The notes under the pieces are model-generated. The model made no database searches. It saw only the letters and a program-made list of their open reading frames with translations, and was not told where the DNA came from. A program made the translations under genes and the position numbers. This document shows positions 18,172-27,441 of a stretch of 64,000 bases of DNA, in pieces (position 1 is the stretch's first letter; each line of letters starts with the position of its first letter). This stretch comes from Aquitalea aquatilis (GTDB lineage: Bacteria > Pseudomonadota > Gammaproteobacteria > Burkholderiales > Chromobacteriaceae): NCBI RefSeq assembly GCF_005155025.1, contig NZ_CP039731.1:620001-684000 (forward strand). Reading direction: 5' to 3'.

Positions 18172-20991
18172 TCAGGCCTGAGCGTCGGGCGCGGCCGCGT
18201 CCACGCGGCGGCGGGTTTGCAGGATGGGCGGTGCCCACTGCTCGCCCGGCCGCTTCTTGCGCGTGGCCAGCGTCAGTTCCGATGGCGCAAAGATATTGAT
18301 GTTGTGGGTGTTGGGCGTGGTGATCAGATACTGTGCTTCGGTCGCCTTGAGGAAGCCCGCCACCCGGTCGATGTTGAAGATGTCCAGGTGGGCGAAAGGC
18401 TCGTCGATGAACACGAAGCCGGACGGGTTGGCCTCGTCCATCATCAGGCCGATCAGCAAAATCAGCGATTTCATCACCTGCTGGCCGCCGGAGGCTTCAC
18501 CATCGTTCATGCCCATCAGGCCCTTCTGGTCGAAGTTGAAGCGCAGCGTCAGCCCGGCCTGGGCCAGCGCGGCATCGTCATTTTCCAGCGTAGGCAGCTC
18601 GACATCCACGCCGATGCCGGCCAGTTCGCCCAGACGCTTGATATTGGCGCCATAAGCCCGCACCGTGGCGCGCAGCTTGCCCATATAGGCAGCGCGGGCG
18701 TCGTCGGTGAGTTCGCGCGAGCGGTCCACCTCGCTCTGGCGGCGCTGCCGTTCGCGGTCGATCTGCGCCAGGTCGTCGGCCAGCTTGTCGCGCAGCGCCA
18801 GCACGGATTCGTCGGTTTCCCACTCGCCGCCTTGCAGGCGCTCTTGCAGATAATTCAGCTGATGGCGCGCATCGGCAGCGCTTTCGTATTCCTCTTCCAG
18901 TGCGGCCACATGCGCGGCTGCCAGCGCATCGGCGGGCAGGCGCTCAGCCCATTCGCGCAATTCGGCCAGCAGGCGGCGCAACTGGCGGCGGTGGTTTTCC
19001 ACCTCCTGGCACTTGCCGTCGTAGCGCGACAGGCTTTCCTGCTCGCGCTGGCAGATGCGGTCGTGCTCCAGCCGGGCATCGCCATAGCGTTGGTCAGCCG
19101 CATCCTTGGTGCTGCTGGCTTCGGCCAGCTGTGCGCCCAGTTCCTGCTGTTGCTGTTGCAGGCTGGCCAGACGGGTGGCCAGTGCGGCGAATTCTTCGGC
19201 ACGGCTATCCAGCTGGCGGATGGCATCCATGCCGCCCAGATACTCGGCCAGGCCGGCCGCTTCGCGAGTGCTGGCCACCAGCCGTTCTTCATCGGCCAGA
19301 ATGCGTACATTGAGCTGCTTCAGTTCGTCGCGCAATGCCAGCAGGCGCGACTGGCGCGCACCTTCGCCAAAGGCGAATTCATGCGCCGCCACGCCAATAT
19401 GCCGCGCACCACGCCGTTCGCGGAAATAGCCGTCACGGGTGATCCAGTCTCCGTCCACACCGGCACCAGCCTGGGCGTTTTCCACCCGGCTGACCTTGTT
19501 CAGTTGCTGGTACAGCCAGTCCGGTGCATTGGCGGAAAAACGGATCACTTCCAGCAGGCTGCCCTTGCGCGCCGCCGGCGGGCTGCTGCGCTCCGGCACC
19601 ACAAAATGGCGGAAGCGCAGTTTTTCACCCAAGCGCCAGGCCTCGCCCTTTTGCTGTGGATTTTCCAGCAGCACCACATGGCGGTAGGGGCGCAACATGG
19701 CTTCCACTGCGCCCTGCCAGCCAGCGTCCATCACCTCGATGATGTCGGACAACATGGCGTGGCCGATATTGGCTTCGTCCAGCGCGCCCTTGAACTGGCG
19801 CACTTCTTCCGGTGAACGACCCCGGCCGATTTCCAGCGCCTCGACATGATTTTTCAGGTCGATACGCTGGCGGTTCAAATCGCGCAGGCCGTCCTTCAGT
19901 TGCTCGGACTCACTGCGCAGGCCGGACAGCTTGTCGGACAGCGCGGCGGCATCGGCACCGTATTCGCGGCTGGCCAGCGCCTGCAGGCGGTCGCGCTCTT
20001 TCAGCTGACCGCTAACACCGGCGTGCTCGGACTTGGCCGCCATGAACTGCTCCTGCACCTGCACCCGGGCGTTTTCTGCGGCAGCGCGGGCCTCGGCAGC
20101 GGCCATCTCTGCCGCCTTGAGCTTGGCCACCAATTGCAGGGTGTCGTGGTGCTCGCGCCGGCTGCGGCTGAGCTGGCCATAGGCGGCGCGGTAGTTTTGC
20201 CAGGTTTGGCCCAGCGCGCTCTTGCCATCCAGATAGCCCAGCACCGGCAGGGCTTCGTCTTGCAGACGGCTGATGGTCTGCTGCAGCTGCCGCCACTCCA
20301 GAAAACGCCCGGCGCGGGTTTTCATGGTTTCCACGCGCACTTCCAGCGCCTCTTCCTGCCGGGTCAGCGCTTCCAGTTCCAGCTCGGTGGCGCGCTGTTC
20401 GTCGCGGGCACGCTGGTAGTTGTCCAGCACATCCTTGTCGCCAAACACCTGGAACACCAGGTCCAGCAGCTGGCGCGGGCTGTATTCGGTGAGCTTGTCG
20501 GTATCGCCCTGCTCCAGCGCCAGCACCTCGCCCACCGCCGGGGTAAGGCCGGCCACTTCCAGCCGGCGGCGGTATTCCTGCACCCCCAGCCACTGCGCCT
20601 GGGCTTCGGCCAGTTCCAGCGGCACATCGCCATCCAGAATGGCGTAATGGCGCACCCAGTCGCCGCCCTGTTTCTTGATGCGGCACAGCAAAGTGACCGC
20701 ATCACTGACAATGGGGAAAAACGGCGTGGGATAGAGGCCACCGGAAGGGCGACGCGGGTTATCCACCACGCCGCGCAGATAGGCAAAAGGCTCGCGGTTG
20801 TTGCGCACATAACGCTTGTAATCGCGCTTGCCGGAGCACTTGATGGCCAGCAGGGTGCGCATGGCATCCAGCAAGGTGGTTTTGCCCGAACCATTGGGGC
20901 CGATGATGGTGACAATCTGCGCGTCCAGCGGCACCGACAAACGCTGCCAGAAGTCCCAGTGCACCATTTCTACCGATTTCATCTGGAACAT
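18172..20991 (-). CDS. jetC: Wadjet JetC/MksB-like SMC ATPase
   Basis: The protein has 939 residues. The N-terminal head carries Walker A GPNGSGKTT (31-39). A long coiled coil follows, with a central hinge around residues 390-450 (LSDIIEVMDAGWQGAVEAML), then a second coil. The C-terminal head carries the signature SGGQ (834-837) and Walker B FVFIDEPFAHLD (859-870). This is a full SMC/MukB-like motor, shorter than the roughly 1,100 residues usual for JetC as I recall it. The start overlaps the stop of jetB (ATGA), indicating translational coupling. Confidence 0.85.
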   Translation of the reverse strand: MFQMKSVEMVHWDFWQRLSVPLDAQIVTIIGPNGSGKTTLLDAMRTLLAIKCSGKRDYKRYVRNNREPFAYLRGVVDNPRRPSGGLYPTPFFPIVSDAVTLLCRIKKQGGDWVRHYAILDGDVPLELAEAQAQWLGVQEYRRRLEVAGLTPAVGEVLALEQGDTDKLTEYSPRQLLDLVFQVFGDKDVLDNYQRARDEQRATELELEALTRQEEALEVRVETMKTRAGRFLEWRQLQQTISRLQDEALPVLGYLDGKSALGQTWQNYRAAYGQLSRSRREHHDTLQLVAKLKAAEMAAAEARAAAENARVQVQEQFMAAKSEHAGVSGQLKERDRLQALASREYGADAAALSDKLSGLRSESEQLKDGLRDLNRQRIDLKNHVEALEIGRGRSPEEVRQFKGALDEANIGHAMLSDIIEVMDAGWQGAVEAMLRPYRHVVLLENPQQKGEAWRLGEKLRFRHFVVPERSSPPAARKGSLLEVIRFSANAPDWLYQQLNKVSRVENAQAGAGVDGDWITRDGYFRERRGARHIGVAAHEFAFGEGARQSRLLALRDELKQLNVRILADEERLVASTREAAGLAEYLGGMDAIRQLDSRAEEFAALATRLASLQQQQQELGAQLAEASSTKDAADQRYGDARLEHDRICQREQESLSRYDGKCQEVENHRRQLRRLLAELREWAERLPADALAAAHVAALEEEYESAADARHQLNYLQERLQGGEWETDESVLALRDKLADDLAQIDRERQRRQSEVDRSRELTDDARAAYMGKLRATVRAYGANIKRLGELAGIGVDVELPTLENDDAALAQAGLTLRFNFDQKGLMGMNDGEASGGQQVMKSLILLIGLMMDEANPSGFVFIDEPFAHLDIFNIDRVAGFLKATEAQYLITTPNTHNINIFAPSELTLATRKKRPGEQWAPPILQTRRRVDAAAPDAQA

Positions 20992-21773
20992 CAGCGGTCT
21001 TCCTCTTGCGCGGAGGCAGATGTGTCATCTGCCTCATCTTCAGGGCTGGCAAACAGGCTGGAGCCATCGTCGGTCACCGCCGGCTGTGCCACCGCCAGGG
21101 CAATGGCGCTGGCGGTCTTGTCGGCCAGTGCGCCGGCAGCCTGCTCGCGGCGCTGGGTCAGCACCTCGGACAAGGCGCCTTCGATGATGCGCGGTGCCAG
21201 CTGGCTGTAGTCGATCATCAGGTCCAGCATCGGGCCTTCATCCAGCCATTTGTTGCGACGGACCACAAAGCCCAGGTTCACCAGCCGGCCCAGATTGGCA
21301 TTGAAGCGGGTACGCCCGCCCAGTGCCTTGCCAAAATCAGCATACAGCGCGTCTTCCGACACACCGGTGGACACGCCCTCGCCGGTTTCCAGCGGCTTTT
21401 GTGCGCCAAACATGTCGCTCTGGTTCTCGCGCCCGGCTTCGACACGGGCAATCTGCCGTTCGCGCTTGGGCAGGATGATCAGCGCCCACAGGATCACCAG
21501 CAGCGCCACGCCATCGCGCGGCAGGCCCAGATTATTGTTGAGCCAGGCTTCGCCGCTGCCGAATACCGGCTCGGTCATTTCCGGCAACAGGGCGACGGCG
21601 ATGTATTCGGCGTAAGGATTTTCCACCAGCCGCAGGCCGACATCGGCCAACCGCTTGTCCAGCTCCTGGCGGAAAATGTCATCCAGCAGCGCCTTGCGCG
21701 CCAGCGCATCGCTGCGCGGTACCACGCGCTGGGCCAGCAGGCGGGCGGTGAGGGTTTTCAGTTGCTGTTCCAT
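20991..21773 (-). CDS. jetB: Wadjet JetB/MksE-like accessory subunit
   Basis: The protein has 260 residues, with no catalytic motif and a winged-helix-like composition. The C-terminal about 50 residues are acidic and probably disordered. Its position between the kleisin-like and SMC genes, its length, and the segments LVILWALIILPKRERQ and DFGKALGGRTRFNANLGRLVNLGFV are as expected for the KITE subunit (MukE/MksE, DUF4194). It lies 3 bases after jetA and overlaps jetC by one base. Confidence 0.7.
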   Translation of the reverse strand: MEQQLKTLTARLLAQRVVPRSDALARKALLDDIFRQELDKRLADVGLRLVENPYAEYIAVALLPEMTEPVFGSGEAWLNNNLGLPRDGVALLVILWALIILPKRERQIARVEAGRENQSDMFGAQKPLETGEGVSTGVSEDALYADFGKALGGRTRFNANLGRLVNLGFVVRRNKWLDEGPMLDLMIDYSQLAPRIIEGALSEVLTQRREQAAGALADKTASAIALAVAQPAVTDDGSSLFASPEDEADDTSASAQEEDR

Positions 21774-21776
21774 CGC

Positions 21777-23126
21777 TCAGTTCGGGGTATGGGGAAGCAG
21801 CCGCGCATCAGACAGCGTGGCCACTTCCGGGTGTTCGGGTTCGATCACGGCTTCGCCGCCGTGCAGGGTGAAGGGCAGTTTGGCCAGCGCGGCCACGATG
21901 CTGGCATCGCCATGGCTTTCCGGATCGCCAATCAGCGACAGCAGCGACAGGCGATAGGCCGTTTCGTTGTAGCTGTCGGCCAGCACCGCCTGCTGGATGG
22001 GGATGTGGTCGGCCCCGCTCTCGCCCAGTTGCAGGCCCAGCGTCAGCAGCTCGTCGTACATGGCTTCGGCGGCAAACAGGCGCTCGACTTCCAGCTCACC
22101 AGATAGCGGCGCGGCCACGCTGCCGGGCAAGGTGGTATTGCCGGCCTTGGCCCGTTCGCGCGCCAGCAGCTCGAATTCCGCCATGTCGGCCAGCTCCGGC
22201 GTGGCGATAAAGGCGGGTTCCGGGTTGATGGACAGACAGCCGCTCAACTGGTCCGCCAGTTGGCCTACGGCCTGATGGCGCAGCCAGTCGGCGATATCGG
22301 TGGAGGTAAGGCCGGAACTGCCCAGATGCACGCGCTGGGCCGCCAGCTGCGCCAGACGACGCTCGAAGGTGCCGGCCAGCGCCAGCATGCGGCTTTGCGC
22401 CAGTGCGATGGCCTGGGCCTGATTCAGCGCGGACAGGCTGAGGGTGTCGTCGGCGGTGAGGCTGCGGATGACTTCTGTCGATTTGGCCACCCAGCGCCAT
22501 ACGGCCTCCAGCCGGTGCTGGGCGGCGCGGATGCGGAATTCGGATTGCGATTCGAGCGCTTCTTCAAACTCGCCGTACAACTCGTTCAGCCGCGCCAGCA
22601 GGTGCTTGAGGGCATCGTCGGACAACTGCCCCACCGCCTGCCCGGCAGCCACCTGGCTGGTGAGATAGCCCAGTTCGACATCGTCACCAGCAAAGTCGAT
22701 CAGCGTCGCCAGCGCCGCCAGCGCCACGCGTGCGCCTTCGGACAGCTGGTACTGGCCGCCGTCACTGTCATACACCAGCAACTCGCCCTCGCGCAGCCGG
22801 CCCAGAATGGTGGCCAGCTTGGTGTCGTTGAGATAGGCAAAGCGCTGGGCGATTTCCTGCGGTGTCCAGCGCGGGGCATCGGCGCGGCCACCCAGTTCGC
22901 GCAGCACCAACAGGCGCATCAGCACCTCCTCGTCACCGCCGCGAAACAGGGTGACGAAGACAGACAGATAGGGCCAGGCCTGTTGCAGGCGATTGACGCC
23001 GGACAGCGAATCCGGCGCGATGCCCGGCTGGAAGAAGTCGGCGAGCGATTCCAATGACATTCCGGCATGAGAAAGCAAAAGCGGATTGTCCAAGGCCGGA
23101 CGGGGGTAAGTCAACGCATCTAGCAT
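21777..23126 (-). CDS. jetA: Wadjet JetA/MksF-like kleisin subunit
   Basis: The protein has 449 residues and is the first gene of the operon. An N-terminal winged-helix-like part (about 60-135, including WTPQEIAQRFAYLNDTKLATILGRL) is followed by a helical middle region and a C-terminal part. This is the layout of MukF/MksF-type kleisins that bridge the SMC heads. The assignment relies mainly on gene order and size (kleisin, KITE, SMC, nuclease) because kleisins diverge quickly. Confidence 0.65.
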   Translation of the reverse strand: MLDALTYPRPALDNPLLLSHAGMSLESLADFFQPGIAPDSLSGVNRLQQAWPYLSVFVTLFRGGDEEVLMRLLVLRELGGRADAPRWTPQEIAQRFAYLNDTKLATILGRLREGELLVYDSDGGQYQLSEGARVALAALATLIDFAGDDVELGYLTSQVAAGQAVGQLSDDALKHLLARLNELYGEFEEALESQSEFRIRAAQHRLEAVWRWVAKSTEVIRSLTADDTLSLSALNQAQAIALAQSRMLALAGTFERRLAQLAAQRVHLGSSGLTSTDIADWLRHQAVGQLADQLSGCLSINPEPAFIATPELADMAEFELLARERAKAGNTTLPGSVAAPLSGELEVERLFAAEAMYDELLTLGLQLGESGADHIPIQQAVLADSYNETAYRLSLLSLIGDPESHGDASIVAALAKLPFTLHGGEAVIEPEHPEVATLSDARLLPHTPN

Positions 23127-23192
23127 TCTAAGTGTGCAGCCATGCCTAGCACGGCGATAACAGCCGGCTCAGACCGGAGCATCCCGTCTAGA

Positions 23193-23384
23193 CGGCCACG
23201 ACTCTTGCTCGGCGTATCTGCCCACAGCCTGTATCAATGATTGAAACACGACGACCTCAAGCAGGCCAAACCCGCCGAATCAGCGGACCTGTAAGCCGAA
23301 ATCTATCGTCTCAAGGTAGAACTGAAACGGGTGACCGAGGAGCACGATATCCTAAATGAGACCGCCGCATACTTTGCCAAGTAG
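23193..23384 (+). pseudogene. IS3-family orfA fragment
   Basis: In frame from about 23193, with two internal stops, the translation reads LLGVSAHSLYQ*LKHDDLKQ and later EIYRLKVELKRVTEEHDILN, ending AAYFAK. This is the C-terminal half of the OrfA helix-turn-helix and leucine-zipper protein of IS3 elements. The first stop is a Trp codon changed to TGA. Confidence 0.8.
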
Positions 23385-23395
23385 TTCGGGTAAGG

Positions 23396-23725
23396 TATGC
23401 CTTCATCTGGCCCCACGCGCGGCGGTGTCCCATTCGACGCCCATGCACTGGTGCATTCCGACCAGAGGAATCACTTCAGCAGTGACGACTAATAGAACTT
23501 TCTAAAGTCCCATCGCCTTGTTGCCAGTATGAATCGGCCCGGGAGCTGCCACGGCAATGCCGTGGCAGGGAGTTTCTTCCTATTGCGGAAGCAGGAGCGT
23601 ATCAAGCGAAAACCTATCACGAGTGGGAGGAAGCTCGGTGTGACATCTTCGATTACATCGAGGTGTTCTACAACCTGAATCGTAGGCAAGGTTTCACAAA
23701 TGGGCTATCGCCGGTAGATTTTTAA
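23396..23725 (+). pseudogene. IS3-family orfB (DDE transposase) fragments
   Basis: The opening YAFIWPHARRCPIRRPC corresponds to the OrfB N-terminus. It jumps by deletion to an HSDQ trace of the second catalytic block, then to the C-terminal part (MNRPGSCHGNAVAGSFF, RCDIFDYIEVFYNLNRRQG, GLSPVDF). Part of the catalytic core is missing and there are in-frame stops and frameshifts, so it cannot be active. Confidence 0.85.
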
Positions 23726-23833
23726 AATAAACATTTCCAACACCACAAGAGTGTCTAGAGACGTCCGGGTTACTCAAAAAATAAATAACGTTGCGACCCA
23801 CTCAACAATCGAAACCATAACCAAACATCACCC

Positions 23834-24151
23834 ATGCACAATACACATAAAAACTTACTGATCAAATTAAGAATAACTTGCTATCTAATGTTTATCGTAG
23901 CCACAGCATCTGGACTGCTAGGAATTATAGGAAAAGGGCTATCAGCATCTGGAGGAGCCGGTGACGGACATATATCAAGCCAGCTACTAACAATAAAAGA
24001 TTTTTTATTTATCCCCTCCGCAATAATGGCAATCTATTTTCTACTTTCCCCATGGATACATGGAAGGCAGGAGGAAAATTACTTTAAAGCATTAATGCCG
24101 TGTCTCTTTGAGATTTGTATTTTATTTATTATTTTTTTGAATTTCTCATAA
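23834..24151 (+). CDS. small membrane protein, copy 1 of a duplicated pair
   Basis: The protein has 105 residues and is AT-rich compared with its surroundings. Three hydrophobic segments (about 13-33, 57-74 and 86-104) suggest an integral membrane protein; the loop after the first is Gly/Ser-rich. No family is recognised. It is about half identical to the protein at 24632, with the same length and the same end FLNFS. The gene lies between the IS3 remnant and a pseudogene copy of the ABC ATPase. Confidence 0.6.
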   Translation: MHNTHKNLLIKLRITCYLMFIVATASGLLGIIGKGLSASGGAGDGHISSQLLTIKDFLFIPSAIMAIYFLLSPWIHGRQEENYFKALMPCLFEICILFIIFLNFS

Positions 24152-24165
24152 AAATGTAAGGTACA

Positions 24166-24201
24166 AAAAAAAGCAGCCAATCTATTGATCGGCCGCTTTG
24201 G
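24166..24201 (-). terminator. degenerate copy of the ABC-operon terminator
   Basis: An A tract is followed by GCAGCC ... GGCCGC, equivalent to the intact terminator at 24963-24993 and in the same position relative to the duplicated ATPase fragment. Confidence 0.4.
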
Positions 24202-24223
24202 TATGCCTCAGTAACAGACTGCC

Positions 24224-24545
24224 TTACTGCAGACTGCCGGAAAGGAAGGCCTTGAGGCGTTCGCTCTTGGTATTGCCGAACACTTCGTCCGGGTAGCCTT
24301 CTTCTTCCACCAACCCCTTGAACATGACGTGGTTGGACACATTGCGGGCAAATTCACCACAATCATAGTGCGGCCTTCTTAAGTCAGGGTCTGTACCACC
24401 ATGAGCACTTCACTCACCCGCCCCCGGTCAGCAGAATCCGATGTGCCACCAGAAGTCAGCAGCCCGGCCCATCCACTGCTCAAACCGGCCGACCACGTGT
24501 CGCGGTGCCGTGATTCATCGCCAATTGGCAACTGCTGCCACAGAG
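24224..24545 (-). pseudogene. duplicated 3' fragment of the amino-acid ABC transporter ATPase gene
   Basis: The first about 200 bases (CTTGAGGCGTTCGCTCTTGG onward) closely follow the end of the intact gene at 25015, with small deletions and substitutions. Similarity then fades towards 24545. Translation is interrupted and there is no start. With the upstream membrane-protein gene it forms a decayed duplicate of the block 24632-25250. Confidence 0.85.
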
Positions 24546-24631
24546 GAAAACGTTGCTAGCAAACCGAAATAACTAATCTTCCAATATACAATTCAATTCA
24601 ACCTACAACTAATCAAACTGGAATTTTATCG

Positions 24632-24949
24632 ATGCAGAAAGCACATAAAACCTTATCAACACGATTAAGAGTTACTTGCTACATGACATTCCTCTGCGCA
24701 ATTGCATCTGGATTCTTTGGAATAATGCTAGCAGGAGCATCAGCCTCTGGAAGCGGAGGTGGTCAAAATATAATTGATAAACTATTTTCAATAAAAGATG
24801 TTTTATTTATTTTTTCGGCAATCATGGCAGCCTACTTGATTATCTTATCATGGCTAGAAAGCCGGCAGAATTTAAATTACGCCAAATCATTACTATCTAG
24901 CCTGTTTGATATTTTCATTTTGTTTGTTGTATTTTTAAATTTTTCATAA
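24632..24949 (+). CDS. small membrane protein, copy 2 of a duplicated pair
   Basis: The protein has 105 residues and three predicted membrane segments. It is paralogous to the 23834 protein, with conserved TCY near residue 15, SAS-Gly loop, IKD-LFI and FLNFS end. It is AT-rich and is convergent with the ABC transporter operon. Function is unknown. Its conservation as an intact frame beside a decayed ATPase copy suggests it was, at least recently, under selection. Confidence 0.6.
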   Translation: MQKAHKTLSTRLRVTCYMTFLCAIASGFFGIMLAGASASGSGGGQNIIDKLFSIKDVLFIFSAIMAAYLIILSWLESRQNLNYAKSLLSSLFDIFILFVVFLNFS

Positions 24950-24962
24950 TTGGGTAGAGCAT

Positions 24963-24993
24963 AAAAAAGCGGCCCCCGAACGGGAAGCCGCTT
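24963..24993 (-). terminator. terminator of the amino-acid ABC transporter operon
   Basis: On the minus strand AAGCGGC pairs with GCCGCTT and is followed by TTTTTT, 22 bases after the ATPase stop. Confidence 0.8.
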
Positions 24994-25014
24994 GTGATCT
25001 GGCAGGGAAGTGCC

Positions 25015-25782
25015 TTACTTCAGGCTGCCGGAGAGGAAGGCCTTGAGGCGTTCGCTCTTGGTATTGCCGAACACTTCGTCCGGGTGGCCTTCTTCTTCCA
25101 CCAGCCCCTTGTGCAGGAACATGACGTGGTTGGACACATTGCGGGCAAAGCCCATTTCATGCGTCACCACAATCATGGTGCGGCCTTCTTCGGCCAGGGT
25201 CTGCATCACCTTGAGCACTTCACCCACCAGTTCCGGGTCCAGTGCCGAGGTGGGCTCGTCAAACAGCATCACCTCCGGCTCCATCGCCAATGCGCGGGCA
25301 ATCGCCACGCGCTGCTGCTGACCACCGGACATGTGCGCCGGATACTTGGCCTGGGCCTGGGCATCCAGCCCTACCTTGCGCAGATACTTTTCGGCGCGGG
25401 CAATGGCTTCGTCGCGACTCAGGCCCAGCACGTGGATGGGGGCTTCGATGACGTTTTCCAGCACCGTCATGTGACCCCACAGATTGAAGTGCTGGAACAC
25501 CATGGCCAGCTTGGAGCGCATGGTTTGCAGCTGCTTCTGGTCGGACGGAATCAGTTCGCCCTGCTTGTTTTTCTGCAGGCTGATGTCAACGCCACTCAGG
25601 CTGATGCTGCCGGCGTTGGGCTTTTCCAGAAAGTTGATGCAGCGCAGGAAGGTACTTTTGCCGGAACCGGAAGAACCGATGATGCTGATTACATCGCCGG
25701 CCTTGGCCTTGAGCGAGATGCCCTTGAGCACTTCATGGCTGCCATAGCTTTTGTGCAGGTCTTTGACGACTAACTTTTCCAT
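25015..25782 (-). CDS. polar amino acid ABC transporter ATP-binding protein (HisP/ArtP type)
   Basis: The protein has 255 residues. It shows Walker [10 protein letters not shown], the Q-loop VFQHFNLW, the signature [15 protein letters not shown], Walker [12 protein letters not shown] and the switch VVTHE. These are diagnostic of the polar amino acid uptake (PAAT) family; the closest resemblance is to histidine or arginine/ornithine importers. It energises the permease pair encoded upstream. Confidence 0.93.
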   Translation of the reverse strand: MEKLVVKDLHKSYGSHEVLKGISLKAKAGDVISIIGSSGSGKSTFLRCINFLEKPNAGSISLSGVDISLQKNKQGELIPSDQKQLQTMRSKLAMVFQHFNLWGHMTVLENVIEAPIHVLGLSRDEAIARAEKYLRKVGLDAQAQAKYPAHMSGGQQQRVAIARALAMEPEVMLFDEPTSALDPELVGEVLKVMQTLAEEGRTMIVVTHEMGFARNVSNHVMFLHKGLVEEEGHPDEVFGNTKSERLKAFLSGSLK

Positions 25783-25805
25783 CTTTGCTTATCCTTGCGT
25801 GTTGC

Positions 25806-26519
25806 TCAGGCCTTCATCGGGCGCAGGTGCGCCAGCCACTTGCTTTCCGCCTTGCGGAACAGGGCCACCAGAATGAAGGTGATGCACAGGTAAATCAGCG
25901 CCGCCAGACCGAAGGCATTGAACGAGTCATACGTTGCGGCATTCACATCGCGCGCCACTTTCAGGATGTCCGGCACGGTGGCGGTAAAGGCCACGGTGGT
26001 GGCATGCAGCATCAGGATCACTTCGTTGCTGTAGGCCGGCAGGGCACGGCGCAGTGCGGAAGGAATGATCACACGGCGGTACAGGGTGAACTTGTTCATG
26101 CCATAGGCGCGGCCAGCCTCGATCTCGCCATAAGGGGTGGCCTTGATGGCGCCAGCGAAGATTTCGGTGGTATAGGCGCAGGTATTCAGGCCAAAGGCCA
26201 GAATGGTGCAGTTATACCCTTCGCGGAAAAAGTGATTGAGGATGTCCACATCGCGCACCATATCCAGGCTGTACATGCCGGTGTAGAAAAACAGCAGCTG
26301 GATGTACAGCGGGGTGCCGCGAAACACGTAGGAGAACAGCCATACCGGGCGCGACAGCCATTTGGAGCGGGACACGCGGGCGATGGCCAGCGGAATGGAG
26401 GCGCAGAAACCGAAAGCAATGGAAACCACCAGCAGCCACATGGTGACCGCCAGGCCGGACAGATGGTAGCCATCGGTCCACAGGAAGGCTTTCCAGTATT
26501 GTTGGATGATGTCGATCAC
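25806..26519 (-). CDS. amino acid ABC transporter permease (HisM type)
   Basis: The protein has 237 residues and several hydrophobic helices. The cytoplasmic EAA loop is EIEAGRAYGMNKFTLYRRVI. FSYVFRGTPLYIQLLFFY is the usual second-helix motif of HisM/ArtM. Its start overlaps the stop of the partner permease gene by 4 bases (ATGA), so the two subunits are translationally coupled. Confidence 0.92.
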   Translation of the reverse strand: MIDIIQQYWKAFLWTDGYHLSGLAVTMWLLVVSIAFGFCASIPLAIARVSRSKWLSRPVWLFSYVFRGTPLYIQLLFFYTGMYSLDMVRDVDILNHFFREGYNCTILAFGLNTCAYTTEIFAGAIKATPYGEIEAGRAYGMNKFTLYRRVIIPSALRRALPAYSNEVILMLHATTVAFTATVPDILKVARDVNAATYDSFNAFGLAALIYLCITFILVALFRKAESKWLAHLRPMKA

Positions 26520-27205
26520 AGTTCAGCCTCCCGCACGCCGGTGGAATAGCGACGTTCCAGCCACATCAGTACCAGGCTGGAAACCGACGTCAGAATCAGA
26601 TAAATGGCACCGGCCACCACGGTGAAAAAGAACACCTTGTAGGAGCTCTTGCCGGCATCGATCGACGCCTTCACCACATCGGACAGGCCGATGATGGATA
26701 CCAGGGCGGTGGCCTTGAGCATCACCTGCCAGTTATTCGAGATACCGGGCAGGGCAAAGCGCATCACCTGCGGAAACTGGATGCGGGAAAAGGTTTGCCA
26801 GCCGCTCATGCCGTAGGCAATGCCTGCTTCGATCTGGCCTTTGGGCACGGACAGGAAGGCACCGCGGAAGGTCTCGGTGAAATAGGCCCCGTAGATGAAG
26901 CCCAGGGTGAACACGCCGGACACGAAGGGGTTGAGGTTGATCTGCTCCAGGCCCTGCCATTCGGTCAGATGGTTCATGCCGATCTGCAGGCTGTAGAAAA
27001 TCAGCAGCATCAGTACCAGATCCGGTACGCCGCGAATCAATGTGGTGTAAAGCGTGGCAATGCCCTTGAGCAACGGGTTGCTCGACAACTTGGCGCCAGC
27101 GCCTCCCAGACCGATGATGAAAGACACCAGGAGCGACATTACCGCCAGCTCCAGCGTGACCCATGCACCGTCCAGGATGATAGGCCCGAATCCATCCAGA
27201 AACAT
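26516..27205 (-). CDS. amino acid ABC transporter permease (HisQ type)
   Basis: The start at 27205 (MFLDGFGPIILDGAW, GGGGAAAC upstream) gives 229 residues; the frame is open to 27238. It has the EAA loop QIEAGIAYGMSGWQTFSRI and the LIRGVPDLVLMLLIF motif. It forms the membrane channel with the HisM-type subunit. Confidence 0.9.
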   Translation of the reverse strand: MFLDGFGPIILDGAWVTLELAVMSLLVSFIIGLGGAGAKLSSNPLLKGIATLYTTLIRGVPDLVLMLLIFYSLQIGMNHLTEWQGLEQINLNPFVSGVFTLGFIYGAYFTETFRGAFLSVPKGQIEAGIAYGMSGWQTFSRIQFPQVMRFALPGISNNWQVMLKATALVSIIGLSDVVKASIDAGKSSYKVFFFTVVAGAIYLILTSVSSLVLMWLERRYSTGVREAEL

Positions 27206-27390
27206 GGCCGTTTCCCCTGTATGTTTATGCCCTTGCACACGCAGATCGCAGGCAGCCCTAAGCCATGCCGCAGGCCGCCACAGGCAAGCCGTGGCAGCAC
27301 AGATAGCTGCAGATGAGTGGTGTGCAAGACAACATGGATACGGACGTAACAGTGGGTGTTACGCATCTCCTCCGTACCCGTTATGAAAAC

Positions 27391-27418
27391 GCGCCCCGGT
27401 CAGACTCCGCCGGGGCGC
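27391..27418 (-). terminator. intercistronic attenuating stem-loop after the binding-protein gene
   Basis: GCGCCCCGG and CCGGGGCGC form a perfect 9-bp stem; GTTTTC follows on the minus strand. It lies between the binding-protein gene and the permease genes. This is the classical place for a partial terminator or mRNA-stabilising hairpin that keeps binding protein in excess. Confidence 0.7.
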
Positions 27419-27441
27419 TGTGCTTCAGTCTGTGTTACGAC

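Larger units (their letters stand above)
23190..23725 (+). mobile_element. IS3-family insertion sequence remnant
   Basis: Decayed orfA and orfB coding traces of an IS3-type element lie directly upstream of jetA. Both have stop codons and internal deletions. No clean terminal inverted repeats were found, so the limits are those of the recognisable coding traces. Confidence 0.8.
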
